Below are positions 16,077-24,683 of a stretch of 39,381 nucleotides of DNA, piece by piece. The position numbers and the translations under genes were made by a program. The notes under the pieces were generated by a model that saw only the letters and a program-made list of their open reading frames with translations, ran no database searches and was not told the DNA's origin. Positions within the stretch are counted from its first letter, which is position 1. The number at the start of each line of letters is the position of its first letter. Source of the stretch: Candidatus Acidiferrales bacterium (lineage in GTDB: Bacteria > Acidobacteriota > Terriglobia > Acidiferrales > UBA7541); assembly GCA_030037525.1 (NCBI GenBank), contig JASHRC010000073.1, forward strand, positions 1 through 39,381. Reading direction: 5' to 3'.

Positions 16077-17660
16077 TTGAGGATTTCTGCCATTCATGAG
16101 TTTCGCAGAGTTTACGTCCTCTTCGCGTTTCTAGTAGCCTTTCTGGCGGCCGGCGCCGCAGTCGTTGCCGGACAGCTGGATTCGTTCGGCATCACCGCCG
16201 AGGCCAATCCGCAGGTCTTCGCCACCTTGTGTGCCCTGGACGCCGCGGGGTTCGACGCCGATGAAAGCACGCTAGCGGAAATGCCCGCGCGCCTGGCTCT
16301 TCGCGGTGATCTCCTCAAAATGCAGGGTCCTGCCACCGAAGCGCTCCGGCAGTTCTACCGCGACCATGCACTGGCCAATTCCGCCGACACCCTTTCCCGC
16401 TACATCACCTTTGCCTTGGCTGCCGGTCCGCCGCCAAGCTTTGAATTTGAAACCGATCGCGAACTGCTTCCGCCCGATGTGCTTGCGATCGATGGGTTTC
16501 AATCTGTGCTGGCGGCCTTTTACAAAGAAGCGCGGCTGGACATTCGCTGGGCCAGAGTCCAGCCGGAGTACCAGCCTCTGGTCGAGCGCTACCGTCCCTT
16601 GGTTCGCAAGGTCGTGACCGTCGTGAACGCGTATCTGCGGGAGGTGGAGCGGCCTTCGAGCGGCCGCAGTTTTGCAGTTTATGTGGAGCCGCTCGTGGGC
16701 GCTCGCACCAACTTCCGCAATTTCGGCGATAAGTACGCGATCGTTGTCGGCACCGACCCCGAGGCACGTCAAGATGCCATCCAGCATGCGTTCCTGCATT
16801 TCAAGCTCGACCCGCTGGTGCTCAAATACCGACCGCTCCTGGACATCCGCAGCAGCCTTCTGAACGTAGCCGGACGTGCTCCGCGTCTGCCCGAAGAATA
16901 TCGGAGCGATTTCGTCTCGTTCACCGACGAATGTTTGATCAAAGCGGTCGAACTAAGGGTTCGACACTTGCCGCCAGATCGCCTGGAAGCTGCCATAAAA
17001 GAGGCGGACAAGTCGGGCTTCATCTTGGTCCGCCCCTTGGTGGCCCAATTGCAAAAATTCGAGAAGGACGAGCCGGCCATGTCGTACTGGTTTCCCGATT
17101 TGATCTCCGGTATCAGCGTGGACGATGAAACAAAGCGCCTGCAAGACTTCACCTTCGCCCCGGCCGACTCCTCGCCTGTGCCAGACGAACACGGCGCTCG
17201 TTCCGCAGCGGCTCAACCCTCTCAGCTGGATCGCTGGCTTGCCGAGGGTGATCGCGAAATCGCCAGGAAGGACATATCGGCGGCCACGGCAACCTTCCAA
17301 ACCGTGCTCGCCAAATATCCCGACGAGCCGCGCGGGCTCTACGGTCTGGCGATCGCGTCGGTACTTTCCGGCAAGGCCGACGAAGCTCGCGGCCTTTTTG
17401 AGAGGGTTCTGTCTGTCGAGGGTCGCAGTGCGGATGGGTCCCGCGCAGCGATGGATCCGGGAATCATCGCTTGGTCGCATGTGTATCTTGGCCGCATTTA
17501 TGACCTCGAAGGCGAACGCGATCTGGCCGTGAAGGAATATCGTGAGGCTCTCGGGGTTGACGGTGCACCGGAAGCGGCCCGCCTGGCTGCCCAGACCGGC
17601 GTCGAAACCGCCTATAAGGCTCCGGAACGCCCGGGCGAAGATCGGCAGCTCCAGCCATGA
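16077..17660 (+). CDS. Exported protein with gluzincin-like middle region and C-terminal TPR repeats
   Basis: A 527-residue protein of no family I can name. An N-terminal hydrophobic segment (about 12-32, LFAFLVAFLAAGAAVVAG) is a signal peptide or anchor. Residues about 130-350 contain IQHAFLHFKLDPL and, roughly 60 residues later, FTDECLIKAVELR. This resembles the HExxH plus downstream Glu layout of zinc peptidases, but the catalytic Glu is Ala (HAFLH). It is therefore either inactive or a chance resemblance. Residues about 390-515 hold two to three TPR units (REIARKDISAATATFQTVLAKYP, LYGLAIASVLSGKADEARGLF, HVYLGRIYDLEGERDLA). The start is TTG at 16077, the only start that keeps the signal segment. 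Its stop overlaps the next ATG by 4 nt, showing coupling to the TPR paralogue pair. Confidence 0.68.
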   Translation: MRISAIHEFRRVYVLFAFLVAFLAAGAAVVAGQLDSFGITAEANPQVFATLCALDAAGFDADESTLAEMPARLALRGDLLKMQGPATEALRQFYRDHALANSADTLSRYITFALAAGPPPSFEFETDRELLPPDVLAIDGFQSVLAAFYKEARLDIRWARVQPEYQPLVERYRPLVRKVVTVVNAYLREVERPSSGRSFAVYVEPLVGARTNFRNFGDKYAIVVGTDPEARQDAIQHAFLHFKLDPLVLKYRPLLDIRSSLLNVAGRAPRLPEEYRSDFVSFTDECLIKAVELRVRHLPPDRLEAAIKEADKSGFILVRPLVAQLQKFEKDEPAMSYWFPDLISGISVDDETKRLQDFTFAPADSSPVPDEHGARSAAAQPSQLDRWLAEGDREIARKDISAATATFQTVLAKYPDEPRGLYGLAIASVLSGKADEARGLFERVLSVEGRSADGSRAAMDPGIIAWSHVYLGRIYDLEGERDLAVKEYREALGVDGAPEAARLAAQTGVETAYKAPERPGEDRQLQP

Positions 17661-18514
17661 AGCGGCGAGCCGGCATGGTCAGGACCCGATTCCCGCTTCT
17701 TTTTCTGGTTGCCTGGGTTGCCTCGCCGGCCGTCCTCGCGCAAACGGCGACCCAAGGCGGACAGCAGGCGACTGCCCAGAGCACGGGAACCGACTCCTTG
17801 CAGACCCAGCTGCACATGCTGACCGATGTGCAAAGGCAAGGGCAAGGCATCGACAAGAAGGAATTCGCCGACTACAAGGCGTTCTATAACGAAAATCAGG
17901 AGCCGGCACGGAAGATCCAGTTGGGCCAGGCGTTTCTTCAAAAATATCCCAAGAGCACGCTGGCCGAAGCCGTTGATCGAGGCCTGATCGGTGCCTACAT
18001 CGCGCGGGAAGACTGGCCGGATGTCTACCGAGTGGCGGACAACGCGCTGGCTCTCAAGCCCGACGACGTGGATGTTCTCACCACCGTAGGATGGGTTATT
18101 CCGCACGAGTATCGTCCTGAGGATCCCGATGCCGACCAACTATTGAGCAAGGCCGAGACCTATGAGAAGCACGCGATTGAGATCCTGCCGACGATGCCCA
18201 AGCCCGAAGGCCTCACCGACGCGCAGTTCGCCACTTTGAAGCACGCGAAATCCTGTCAGGCCCATAGCGCCTTGGGACTGGTTTACTTCCGACGCGAGCA
18301 GTACGAGAGTTCCGCGCGGGAACTTCAGCAGAGCGTCGATAACACTCCGAACGCCGATCCCACCGATCTCTATGTTCTTGGGATCGACCTGGAGAATCTG
18401 AAGCGCACCGGCGAAGCGGCGGATGTTTTCGGCCGTTGCGCTGCGATCGAGGGCAGTTTGCGGGACCGCTGCAAGGAAAATGCCGATCGGATGAAGAAGC
18501 TGGCGAGCCGGTAG
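17657..18514 (+). CDS. Exported TPR-like protein, first of a tandem paralogue pair
   Basis: A 285-residue protein with a signal peptide (about 1-28, FPLLFLVAWVASPAVLAQ). The mature part is helical, TPR-like: KEFADYKAFYNENQEPARKI, then LGQAFLQKYPKSTLAEAV, YIAREDWPDVYRVADNALAL. A conserved block VGWVIPH is followed by a helix with YEKHAIEI and then LGLVYFRREQYESSARELQ. Two late cysteines (DVFGRCAAIEGSLRDRC) are shared with the next gene's product and may form a disulfide. I know similar proteins only as unnamed acidobacterial families, probably scaffolds in the envelope. It overlaps the preceding gene by 4 nt. Start ATG at 17657; ATG at 17675 (MVRTRFP) is an alternative. Confidence 0.72.
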   Translation: MKRRAGMVRTRFPLLFLVAWVASPAVLAQTATQGGQQATAQSTGTDSLQTQLHMLTDVQRQGQGIDKKEFADYKAFYNENQEPARKIQLGQAFLQKYPKSTLAEAVDRGLIGAYIAREDWPDVYRVADNALALKPDDVDVLTTVGWVIPHEYRPEDPDADQLLSKAETYEKHAIEILPTMPKPEGLTDAQFATLKHAKSCQAHSALGLVYFRREQYESSARELQQSVDNTPNADPTDLYVLGIDLENLKRTGEAADVFGRCAAIEGSLRDRCKENADRMKKLASR

Positions 18515-18558
18515 GCTAGAATCGTATCTAGGGTCCCCGGCCCTGAAGGAAGGGAACT

Positions 18559-19359
18559 ATGAACCGTTCGCGTGGTCTCGCTCGCGTCCCAGCGCTGGCG
18601 TCGGCATTTGCGCTCGTTTTCTTATCTCCTACCGCGACAGGCGCGCAGAATCGGACCGACGCCAATCAAAAAGACCAAGCGCCCGCCTCCCAAGTGGACC
18701 CGCAGGAAGAGGCTGCCTACAAGGCCTTCTACGATTCGAACCCCCAGGATCCTGACACGCGAATCAAACTCGGCGAAGCCTTCGTCCAGAAATATCCGAA
18801 GGGCCGTTATGCGGAAGGCGTCTATGCGGCGCTTACTCGCGCCTACTACGCGAAGCAGGACTGGAAGAACTTCTACGCCAGCGGGGACAATGCTCTCGCT
18901 TTGAATCCGGACGATCCCTCGGTGCTGGTGATCGTCGGCTGGGTGATCCCGCACCGGTTGAATCCCAATGATCCCAATGCATCGAGCGACCTAGACAAGT
19001 CGGAACGATACGAGAAGCACGCCATCGAAGTGATCGGTACAATTCCCAAGCCGGCGAATATGACCGACGAGCAGTTCGCCCAAACCAAGGCCAGTCTCCT
19101 CGGTCAGGCTCACAGCGGCTTGGGCCTTGCTTACTTTCGGCGGCAGGAATCGGCCGAGTCGGCGAAGGAACTTGAGCAGGCCACCCAGAGCGAGTCGCCT
19201 CCCGATCCTGCGGACTTTTTCGTTTTGGGCCTCGACCTCCAGAATTTGAATCGCTACGGCGAAGCGGCCGATGCCTTTAGTCGTTGTGGCGAGATTCCCG
19301 GAGCCCTACAGGACCGGTGCAAGCAGCAAGCGGACGCAGTCAAGAAGCAGGCTAAGTAG
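18559..19359 (+). CDS. Exported TPR-like protein, second of a tandem paralogue pair
   Basis: A 266-residue protein that aligns along its length with the previous gene's product. Shared features are YKAFYDSNPQ, LGEAFVQKYPKGRYAEGV, the VGWVIPH block, SERYEKHAIEV, LGLAYFRRQESAESAKELEQ and the terminal SRCGEIPGALQDRC cysteine pair. Residues 1-30 are a signal peptide (ending TGAQ). The pair must derive from a tandem duplication; divergence is moderate and codon use is similar. A good ribosome site (AAGGAAGGGA) sits just before the ATG. The following RNase III gene begins 19 bp after the stop. The function is unknown; TPR folds mediate protein contacts. Confidence 0.74.
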   Translation: MNRSRGLARVPALASAFALVFLSPTATGAQNRTDANQKDQAPASQVDPQEEAAYKAFYDSNPQDPDTRIKLGEAFVQKYPKGRYAEGVYAALTRAYYAKQDWKNFYASGDNALALNPDDPSVLVIVGWVIPHRLNPNDPNASSDLDKSERYEKHAIEVIGTIPKPANMTDEQFAQTKASLLGQAHSGLGLAYFRRQESAESAKELEQATQSESPPDPADFFVLGLDLQNLNRYGEAADAFSRCGEIPGALQDRCKQQADAVKKQAK

Positions 19360-19378
19360 GAGCGAAATCCCCGACGTC

Positions 19379-20083
19379 ATGACCGAGGAAGAGCGCGAGG
19401 AAATCGAGGCGGTTCTCGGATATCGCTTCGGGCATCCTGACCGGCTCGAGCGCGCGCTCACGCATCGGTCACACCGGCAGGGCGCCCGGGGAACCGACAA
19501 TGAGCGCCTGGAATTCCTGGGAGACCGGGTTCTCGGCCTGGTCGCCAGCGAACAGCTCTTCGAATCCTTTCCCAACTGGGACGCAGGAAAACTCTCGAAG
19601 GGCTTGGCGAAACTGGTCAGCGCCCCTTCGATCTATATGGCTGCGCACCGACTCAAGCTCGGGCGCCACTTGCGCCTCGGTCCGGGGGAAGAGAAGACTG
19701 GCGGCCGCGAGAAACTGAGACTGCTCGCCGATGCCTACGAAGCCGTCGTCGGTGCCATCTACCTCGACGCGGGCATGCCCGCCGCGGCTGCGTTCTTGCG
19801 GCGCACCCTCCTGGTTCCTGCTTTAGAGAGTGGCGTCGAAGGTCTGGAACGCCCGGATCACAAGTCGGCGTTGCAAGAATGGCTTCAACGCCGGGGCCTC
19901 GCCACGGTAGAGTATCGGATCAGAGGTGAAACGGGTCCGCAGCACCAAAAGATGTTCGAGGTGGAAGTCTGGCACTCGGGTCGCAGGCTTTCCTCATCCC
20001 AGGGCCGCAGCAAGAAGGAAGCAGAACAGTCGGCCGCGCGCACCGCGCTCGAGTGCCTGGTGTCGATCGGGGAGGTCGGTTAA
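19379..20083 (+). CDS. rnc: Ribonuclease III
   Basis: A 234-residue enzyme that cuts double-stranded RNA during rRNA and mRNA maturation. The RNase III domain carries the signature NERLEFLGD (41-49) with catalytic D49, and ADAYEAVVGAIYLD with D118 and E121, at the same spacing as the E. coli active site. The double-stranded-RNA-binding domain covers about 160-230 (DHKSALQEWLQRRG, then SSSQGRSKKEAEQSAARTAL). The length is normal. ATG at 19379 is the family start; an upstream extension of the frame runs through the previous gene. It is followed 6 bp later by lepB, a pairing of rnc with lepB that is common in bacteria, here in the reverse order to E. coli. Confidence 0.95.
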   Translation: MTEEEREEIEAVLGYRFGHPDRLERALTHRSHRQGARGTDNERLEFLGDRVLGLVASEQLFESFPNWDAGKLSKGLAKLVSAPSIYMAAHRLKLGRHLRLGPGEEKTGGREKLRLLADAYEAVVGAIYLDAGMPAAAAFLRRTLLVPALESGVEGLERPDHKSALQEWLQRRGLATVEYRIRGETGPQHQKMFEVEVWHSGRRLSSSQGRSKKEAEQSAARTALECLVSIGEVG

Positions 20084-20089
20084 CGGGCC

Positions 20090-20893
20090 ATGGCAACGGA
20101 TTCTCGAGTCATAGAGGCTTCGACGGCTGAAGTCCCCCGTCCGCGCGCCGCGGATGGGGCAGCGCGGGATTCGCTCATCGATTTCCTGGAATCCCTGCTG
20201 GTGACGATCCTGCTCGTTCTGTTCGGAACCACGTTCGTGGTTCAAGCCTTCAAGATCCCCTCCCAATCGATGGAACCCACACTGCTGGTTGGCGATCACC
20301 TGCTCGTGAACAAGTTCATCTTCGGGGGCAGCGGGGCTTGGTACGAAAAATTCCTGCCCTACCGACCGGTACGCCGCGGAGACATCATTGTCTTCCGCTT
20401 CGCCTACGACGATCATGAGCATTATGTAAAGCGCGTCATCGGAGTGCCGGGCGACCGCATTCGCATCGTTGACCAACAGCTCTACATCAATGAATCGCCG
20501 GTTGCCGAGCCGTATGCGTACCACGACCTCACGGCCTATGATCCCCTGAGCGAGAATTTTCCTCCGGCAGCGCACTTCCGAGCAATGGGTTTGCGTCCTG
20601 AATGGGCCAAGGACATCGTCAATTACCTTCGCAACGGCGAACTGCTGGTGCCCCCGGATCATTATTTTGTGATGGGGGACAACCGAAACAGCAGCCTCGA
20701 CAGCCGTTACTGGGGCTTTGTCGACCGCCGCGCGATCATCGGCCGCCCCATCTTGGTGTACTGGTCGGTGCGGGCGACGGCGAATGATTACGCCGATCGC
20801 AGCCTTCTGGGCTCGCTGCGCGGGATCACCGGAGCGCTCTTTCACCTTCCCAGCGAAACGCGCTGGCATCGGATGCTGCGAGCTGTGCGCTAG
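20090..20893 (+). CDS. lepB: Signal peptidase I
   Basis: A 267-residue type I signal peptidase (S26 family), which removes signal peptides from exported proteins on the outer face of the inner membrane. One transmembrane helix lies at about 34-53. The catalytic Ser60 is in IPSQSMEPTLL and the general-base Lys114 is in HYVKRVIGVPGD. Box E is MGDNRNSSLDSRYWG near 210. The stretch between K114 and box E (about 95 residues) is longer than in small Gram-positive enzymes. It lies directly behind rnc and 25 bp before the AsmA-like gene, so it probably shares their transcript. Start ATG at 20090; the ribosome site is weak, suggesting translation is coupled to rnc. Confidence 0.95.
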   Translation: MATDSRVIEASTAEVPRPRAADGAARDSLIDFLESLLVTILLVLFGTTFVVQAFKIPSQSMEPTLLVGDHLLVNKFIFGGSGAWYEKFLPYRPVRRGDIIVFRFAYDDHEHYVKRVIGVPGDRIRIVDQQLYINESPVAEPYAYHDLTAYDPLSENFPPAAHFRAMGLRPEWAKDIVNYLRNGELLVPPDHYFVMGDNRNSSLDSRYWGFVDRRAIIGRPILVYWSVRATANDYADRSLLGSLRGITGALFHLPSETRWHRMLRAVR

Positions 20894-20918
20894 ACTCCTG
20901 CTTCTTTGGCCACTCCCT

Positions 20919-23558
20919 ATGTCGGAGACCTACATCGAGCGAGTTCCCACGACCGAGCCGGCTCGATCGACGGCTTTCGAGAGATTTGTCAGTTGGCGCT
21001 GGCCGAGACGAATTCTGGCCCTGCTGGCCCTGTTATGGATTGCCGCCGAGGGCATTTCGCTCGCGATCGAGCACACGCGCCTGCGGCGGATCCTTACAGC
21101 GCAGCTGGAATCGGCCATCGGCCGCAGGGTCGAGGTCTCTAGCTATCGCTTCCGTTTCTGGGATGGTCCGGTCATCGAAGCACGCTCCGTGGTGGTCGGA
21201 GAGGATCCCCGTTTCGGAGCTGAGTATTTCCTGCGAGCGGATTCGATGGCCGCTCACCTACGCTGGCGCAGCCTGGTACGTGGCCGCCTCGAGTTCGGCA
21301 CGATTTCGCTCGCTCACCCCAGCCTGAATCTGGTTCGCAATTCTCGTGGAGACTGGAATCTCGCCGAATGGCTTCCGCAGCTAGGCGCACTCCTTCCATC
21401 GCGGGAGTCGGCCGGTCCCGGCGCACCCTCTTCGGTTGCGCGATTTCAGCGCATCAAAGTTGATGAAGGACGCATTAATTTCAAGCTGGCTGACGAAAAG
21501 CTTCCGTTTGCTTTTGTGGGAGTTACCGGCGCCGCGGAGATGGTCGGGTCCAGCCGCTGGGCGATCCATCTCGAGGCTGTTCCCTGGCGCGCTGCGGTCG
21601 TTCTGCAGCAAGCAGGCGTCATTCACGTGTCTGGGGAGGTAGGTGGCACTTCATCTCGTCTGCGGCCGGCGGCCATCAGTGTCACCTGGACCGGCGCATC
21701 CCTGCCAGACGTCCTCCGCCTGGCGCGCGACAACGATTTCGGCGTTCGCGGCCTGCTGTCTCTCTCCGTCGAGGCGCGGACCGACGCCCAAAGCAATGGC
21801 TGGACGATCAAGTCCCGTGCTCAGTTGCAACAGATTCATCGCTGGGATTTGGCGCTTCGGCCGGACAACCCGTCGCTCAACTGGATTGCGCAGTTTGCCT
21901 GGCAGCCCTCCTCGCCCTATCTTGAGTTGATCAAGGCAACGGTCGAAGCACCGCACTCGCACCTCGAGGCCAGTGGAATCGTGTACTCAAGCTCCGGACC
22001 CGAGCGCTCGGTAGGGCACTGGCAACTGGTGTCCTCTTCGGGCGATATCGATGCCGGGGATGCGCTGGCTTGGGCGCGCGCGTTTCATCCAGGCATTGCG
22101 GACGATCTTTCGGCCCAGGGCGTCGCCCATCTGGATACCGGCGTTTCGGGCTGGGCGCCGCGCCTGGCGCACCTGGAGGTCTCCAGCAGCGGAATCGATT
22201 TGTCGGGCTCGGCGCTGGTCGGGCCCGCTCATGTGGGGCGCTTCGAGGCTCGCTACACGAGCGGGAATCGGCTCGCATTGCTTGCGCCCATAAGCGTCTG
22301 GTGGGGTTCGCCGGGTCATGCCCAGAGTTCCCTTCGCCTGGAGACGGTGGCGAAGCGGAACTCTGTTCCCGTGTGGCGCGTTTCCGGCTCGACGACCCAA
22401 ATTGGCGATCTAATCGCGGGGGCGGGCGCGTTTGGCTGGAACATGGCGAGAGGCTGGGATGTTGCCGGGCCATTCGCCTGCGACCTTCGATGGCCACAGC
22501 AGGGCAACGCCCGTTTTGCGGAGGCGCTCGGCCAGGTGTCGGGCTGGATGGAATTTGGCGCGCCCAGCAGCACGTCAGATGGCGTTAGGCTCCGCGTTCC
22601 GTTCCTGAATCTCCCCATCGAGCAGATCAAAGGGCGCATCGAACTCAAGCCTGGCGTGCGCCAGGCCCAATTGACTTCCGCCGAGGCATTCGGCGCGCGG
22701 TGGAGAGGCAGTTTCGAACGTCGCGATCTATCCATGCCATGGCAATTCGATCTCGCGGCGGACCAGCTCTCCGCTGCCGATCTCGACCGGTGGCTCAATC
22801 CGCGCTGGCGTGAGAGCTTGCTTGACCGTATGCTGCCGTTTCTGAATTCGCGTTCAGAGACGAGCGGCCCGCCCGAGAATCTCCAGGCGCTAGGGCATCT
22901 CAGGACCGGGCGTTTCGTTTTGGGTCGACTGCTGGTATCGGACCTGGAGGGCGACGTTGCACTTCATGGTCGCCGCGTCACAGTTGCCAATGCGGACGGC
23001 CAGTTCTACGGCGGTGAAGTGACCGGCTCGCTCGACGCGAGTCTTCGGTCTGTTCCCTCTTATCGCGCTGATCTCGAGTTTTCTCATGTCGACGCCTCCA
23101 CCTTATCTGCCCTGACGTCCTCGCTCAGCGCCTTCACCGCCGAGTCGGCCGCTCTGGAAATCCTCTTGGCGGCACGAGGCGCCAGCCGGTCCGATCTGCT
23201 TTCTTCTCTTATTTGCCAAGGGACCGCTCGCGTGTCGCGTCCCGGGTTTCGGGAGTTCGATCGGTCGAAATCGCTGGAAGACCAGCCTTCGAGCGCCCGT
23301 TTCGCCGAGGGGAGCGCGGACTTTTCGTGCGGCAGCGGGAAAATTGAGTTCGAGCACCTTCGGTTGGTTGGTCGCCCAGATTCCGACCTCGACGGCTCCG
23401 GAAGCGTTGATTTCAAAGGCGCTTTGAATATGCGATTTACCCTGGGACCCAATCGCCCCGGTCCTGCTCGACCGAATCGGGAATTTCGTCTGACAGGCAC
23501 TCTCGCTGCGCCCGAAGTGACACCGATTTTGAATCCTGTCTCCAGCCGGTCTCGTTGA
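20919..23558 (+). CDS. AsmA-like envelope protein
   Basis: An 879-residue protein of the AsmA/TamB-like repeating beta-groove superfamily, inner-membrane anchored with most of the chain in the periplasm. A cytoplasmic N-terminus is followed by one transmembrane helix (about 31-52, RILALLALLWIAAEGISLAI). Next is the AsmA-type start RRILTAQLESAIGRRVEVSSYRFRFWDGPVIEARSV split over two strands, and then LEFGTISLAHPSLNLVRNSRGDWNLAEWLPQL. Later repeats contain the ADLDRWLN and LRTGRFVLGRLLVSDLEGD blocks seen in AsmA C-terminal regions. Such proteins help move phospholipid between membranes or affect outer-membrane assembly; the specific role here is inferred from family. The ATG at 20919 is 25 bp behind lepB. 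Its stop overlaps the next gene's TTG start. Confidence 0.82.
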   Translation: MSETYIERVPTTEPARSTAFERFVSWRWPRRILALLALLWIAAEGISLAIEHTRLRRILTAQLESAIGRRVEVSSYRFRFWDGPVIEARSVVVGEDPRFGAEYFLRADSMAAHLRWRSLVRGRLEFGTISLAHPSLNLVRNSRGDWNLAEWLPQLGALLPSRESAGPGAPSSVARFQRIKVDEGRINFKLADEKLPFAFVGVTGAAEMVGSSRWAIHLEAVPWRAAVVLQQAGVIHVSGEVGGTSSRLRPAAISVTWTGASLPDVLRLARDNDFGVRGLLSLSVEARTDAQSNGWTIKSRAQLQQIHRWDLALRPDNPSLNWIAQFAWQPSSPYLELIKATVEAPHSHLEASGIVYSSSGPERSVGHWQLVSSSGDIDAGDALAWARAFHPGIADDLSAQGVAHLDTGVSGWAPRLAHLEVSSSGIDLSGSALVGPAHVGRFEARYTSGNRLALLAPISVWWGSPGHAQSSLRLETVAKRNSVPVWRVSGSTTQIGDLIAGAGAFGWNMARGWDVAGPFACDLRWPQQGNARFAEALGQVSGWMEFGAPSSTSDGVRLRVPFLNLPIEQIKGRIELKPGVRQAQLTSAEAFGARWRGSFERRDLSMPWQFDLAADQLSAADLDRWLNPRWRESLLDRMLPFLNSRSETSGPPENLQALGHLRTGRFVLGRLLVSDLEGDVALHGRRVTVANADGQFYGGEVTGSLDASLRSVPSYRADLEFSHVDASTLSALTSSLSAFTAESAALEILLAARGASRSDLLSSLICQGTARVSRPGFREFDRSKSLEDQPSSARFAEGSADFSCGSGKIEFEHLRLVGRPDSDLDGSGSVDFKGALNMRFTLGPNRPGPARPNREFRLTGTLAAPEVTPILNPVSSRSR

Positions 23559-24574
23559 ACGAGTGTGCCTTGCTCGGAAGGCCTGTGTTAGCGTCTGGCG
23601 AGTGCGCGAAAATCGGACAAGGCTTCTGCGTTTTGCTCGTCGCTTGGGCGCTCGTGCTTACTGCCAGCGCGAGCTCGGGCATTCGCCTCACACCGAAATA
23701 TGTGCCCGGTCAAGCCTTTCGATACCGCGTTGAGTCGCGGACGGCGACCGCCGGCACAATCACCACGCCGATTCTCAATCCCGAGGGCGCAACGGTGTCC
23801 CAGGTGAGCGTCCATCTCGAGATCCGCCTCGACGTGCTCGACCGGCCGAGTGGCGGAAATCCTGCGACCGCTCGTTTGCGGGCCACCTACGAAAAATCGA
23901 GCGCCGACTCCCAAAGCGACGCCTTCGATCCCGCTCGTCCTTCTCCGTCGATGGAGTACGCCAAGCTCGAAGGGCGCTCGTTCGAATTCGCCCTCGATTC
24001 GAGCGGCCATATCGACACGATCCAAGGCATCGAAGAAAGTTTTCCTGACCGCGCCATCCGGCAGGCGGCGCTCTCCTGGTTGGGGGAAGTTTTCTGGGGC
24101 GGCACCTTTCCCGCGAGCGGCGTCACGATCGGGCGGAAATGGAAGAGCGAACGCCCTGTCGAGGCAGCGCCTTTTTCCGATCTGATCTGGCGTCGAGAGT
24201 CCAGTTATCTACGGGACGAGCCGTGCCACGCCGAATCGGAGGTCGCCGTTGCGCCCAACCGAACCGCGCCGCCTCAGGAAGGCTGCGCGGTCATCCTGAC
24301 CCGCTTCACCATCCTGCGCCGCGGCTCAGCGCACGCCGAGGCGACCGCCCCAGATTATTTGCGTTACGGCTTGCGCGTCTCCGGTTCGTGGACTGGTTCG
24401 GGCGAGAGCCTCGATTCGGTTTCTCTTTCAACCGGTTGGCTGGTGCGTTCCATCGAAACAAGCGATCAGCAGATGGACTACGAGATCACCAGTGCGGCGA
24501 CAGGGTCTGAAATTCGCAACCGCAGCCATGTCCAGTCCCAGTTGGAAATCACCCTTCTTTCCGCTCGGAAATGA
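23555..24574 (+). CDS. Exported hypothetical protein
   Basis: A 339-residue protein if it starts at the TTG at 23555, which overlaps the AsmA-like stop (TTGA). A GTG at 23585 with GGAAGG just upstream is an alternative. A hydrophobic segment at about 24-40 (FCVLLVAWALVLTASAS) is a signal peptide. The mature part is beta-rich: GIRLTPKYVPGQAFRYRVESRT, then a strand pattern of alternating residues (VSVHLEIRLDVL, ARLRATYEK). It contains FEFALDSSGHIDTIQGIEE and ends with strands typical of a lipocalin- or LolA-like half-barrel. I do not recognise a family; its neighbours suggest an envelope role. Confidence 0.62.
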   Translation: MNECALLGRPVLASGECAKIGQGFCVLLVAWALVLTASASSGIRLTPKYVPGQAFRYRVESRTATAGTITTPILNPEGATVSQVSVHLEIRLDVLDRPSGGNPATARLRATYEKSSADSQSDAFDPARPSPSMEYAKLEGRSFEFALDSSGHIDTIQGIEESFPDRAIRQAALSWLGEVFWGGTFPASGVTIGRKWKSERPVEAAPFSDLIWRRESSYLRDEPCHAESEVAVAPNRTAPPQEGCAVILTRFTILRRGSAHAEATAPDYLRYGLRVSGSWTGSGESLDSVSLSTGWLVRSIETSDQQMDYEITSAATGSEIRNRSHVQSQLEITLLSARK

Positions 24575-24619
24575 GCGCAACGGAGCTGGAAACTCTGTCG
24601 AGAACTGCGCCTGGCTCTG

Positions 24620-24628
24620 TGTTATGAT
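24620..24628 (+). promoter_or_regulatory. Extended -10 promoter upstream of argA
   Basis: TGT followed by TATGAT (24623-24628) is an extended -10 element with no good -35. Transcription would begin near 24635, right at the edge of the operator at 24638-24673. Confidence 0.4.
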
Positions 24629-24637
24629 GCGCGCCTG

Positions 24638-24673
24638 GAGAATAATCATGCGATATCATGCATAATTATTCTC
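24638..24673 (+). promoter_or_regulatory. Tandem ARG boxes (ArgR operator) inside a 14-bp inverted repeat
   Basis: The arms GAGAATAATCATGC (24638-24651) and GCATAATTATTCTC (24660-24673) pair at 13 of 14 positions. Each arm also reads as an ARG box: AGAAT-AATC-ATGCG centred near 24645 and TGCAT-AATT-ATTCT centred near 24665. They compare with the consensus TGAAT-WWWW-ATTCA. Centre-to-centre distance is 20 bp, the spacing of adjacent ArgR boxes on one face of the helix. The gene downstream is an arginine-pathway acetyltransferase, which fits arginine-dependent repression. Confidence 0.6.
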
Positions 24674-24683
24674 TGTGCCTCGA

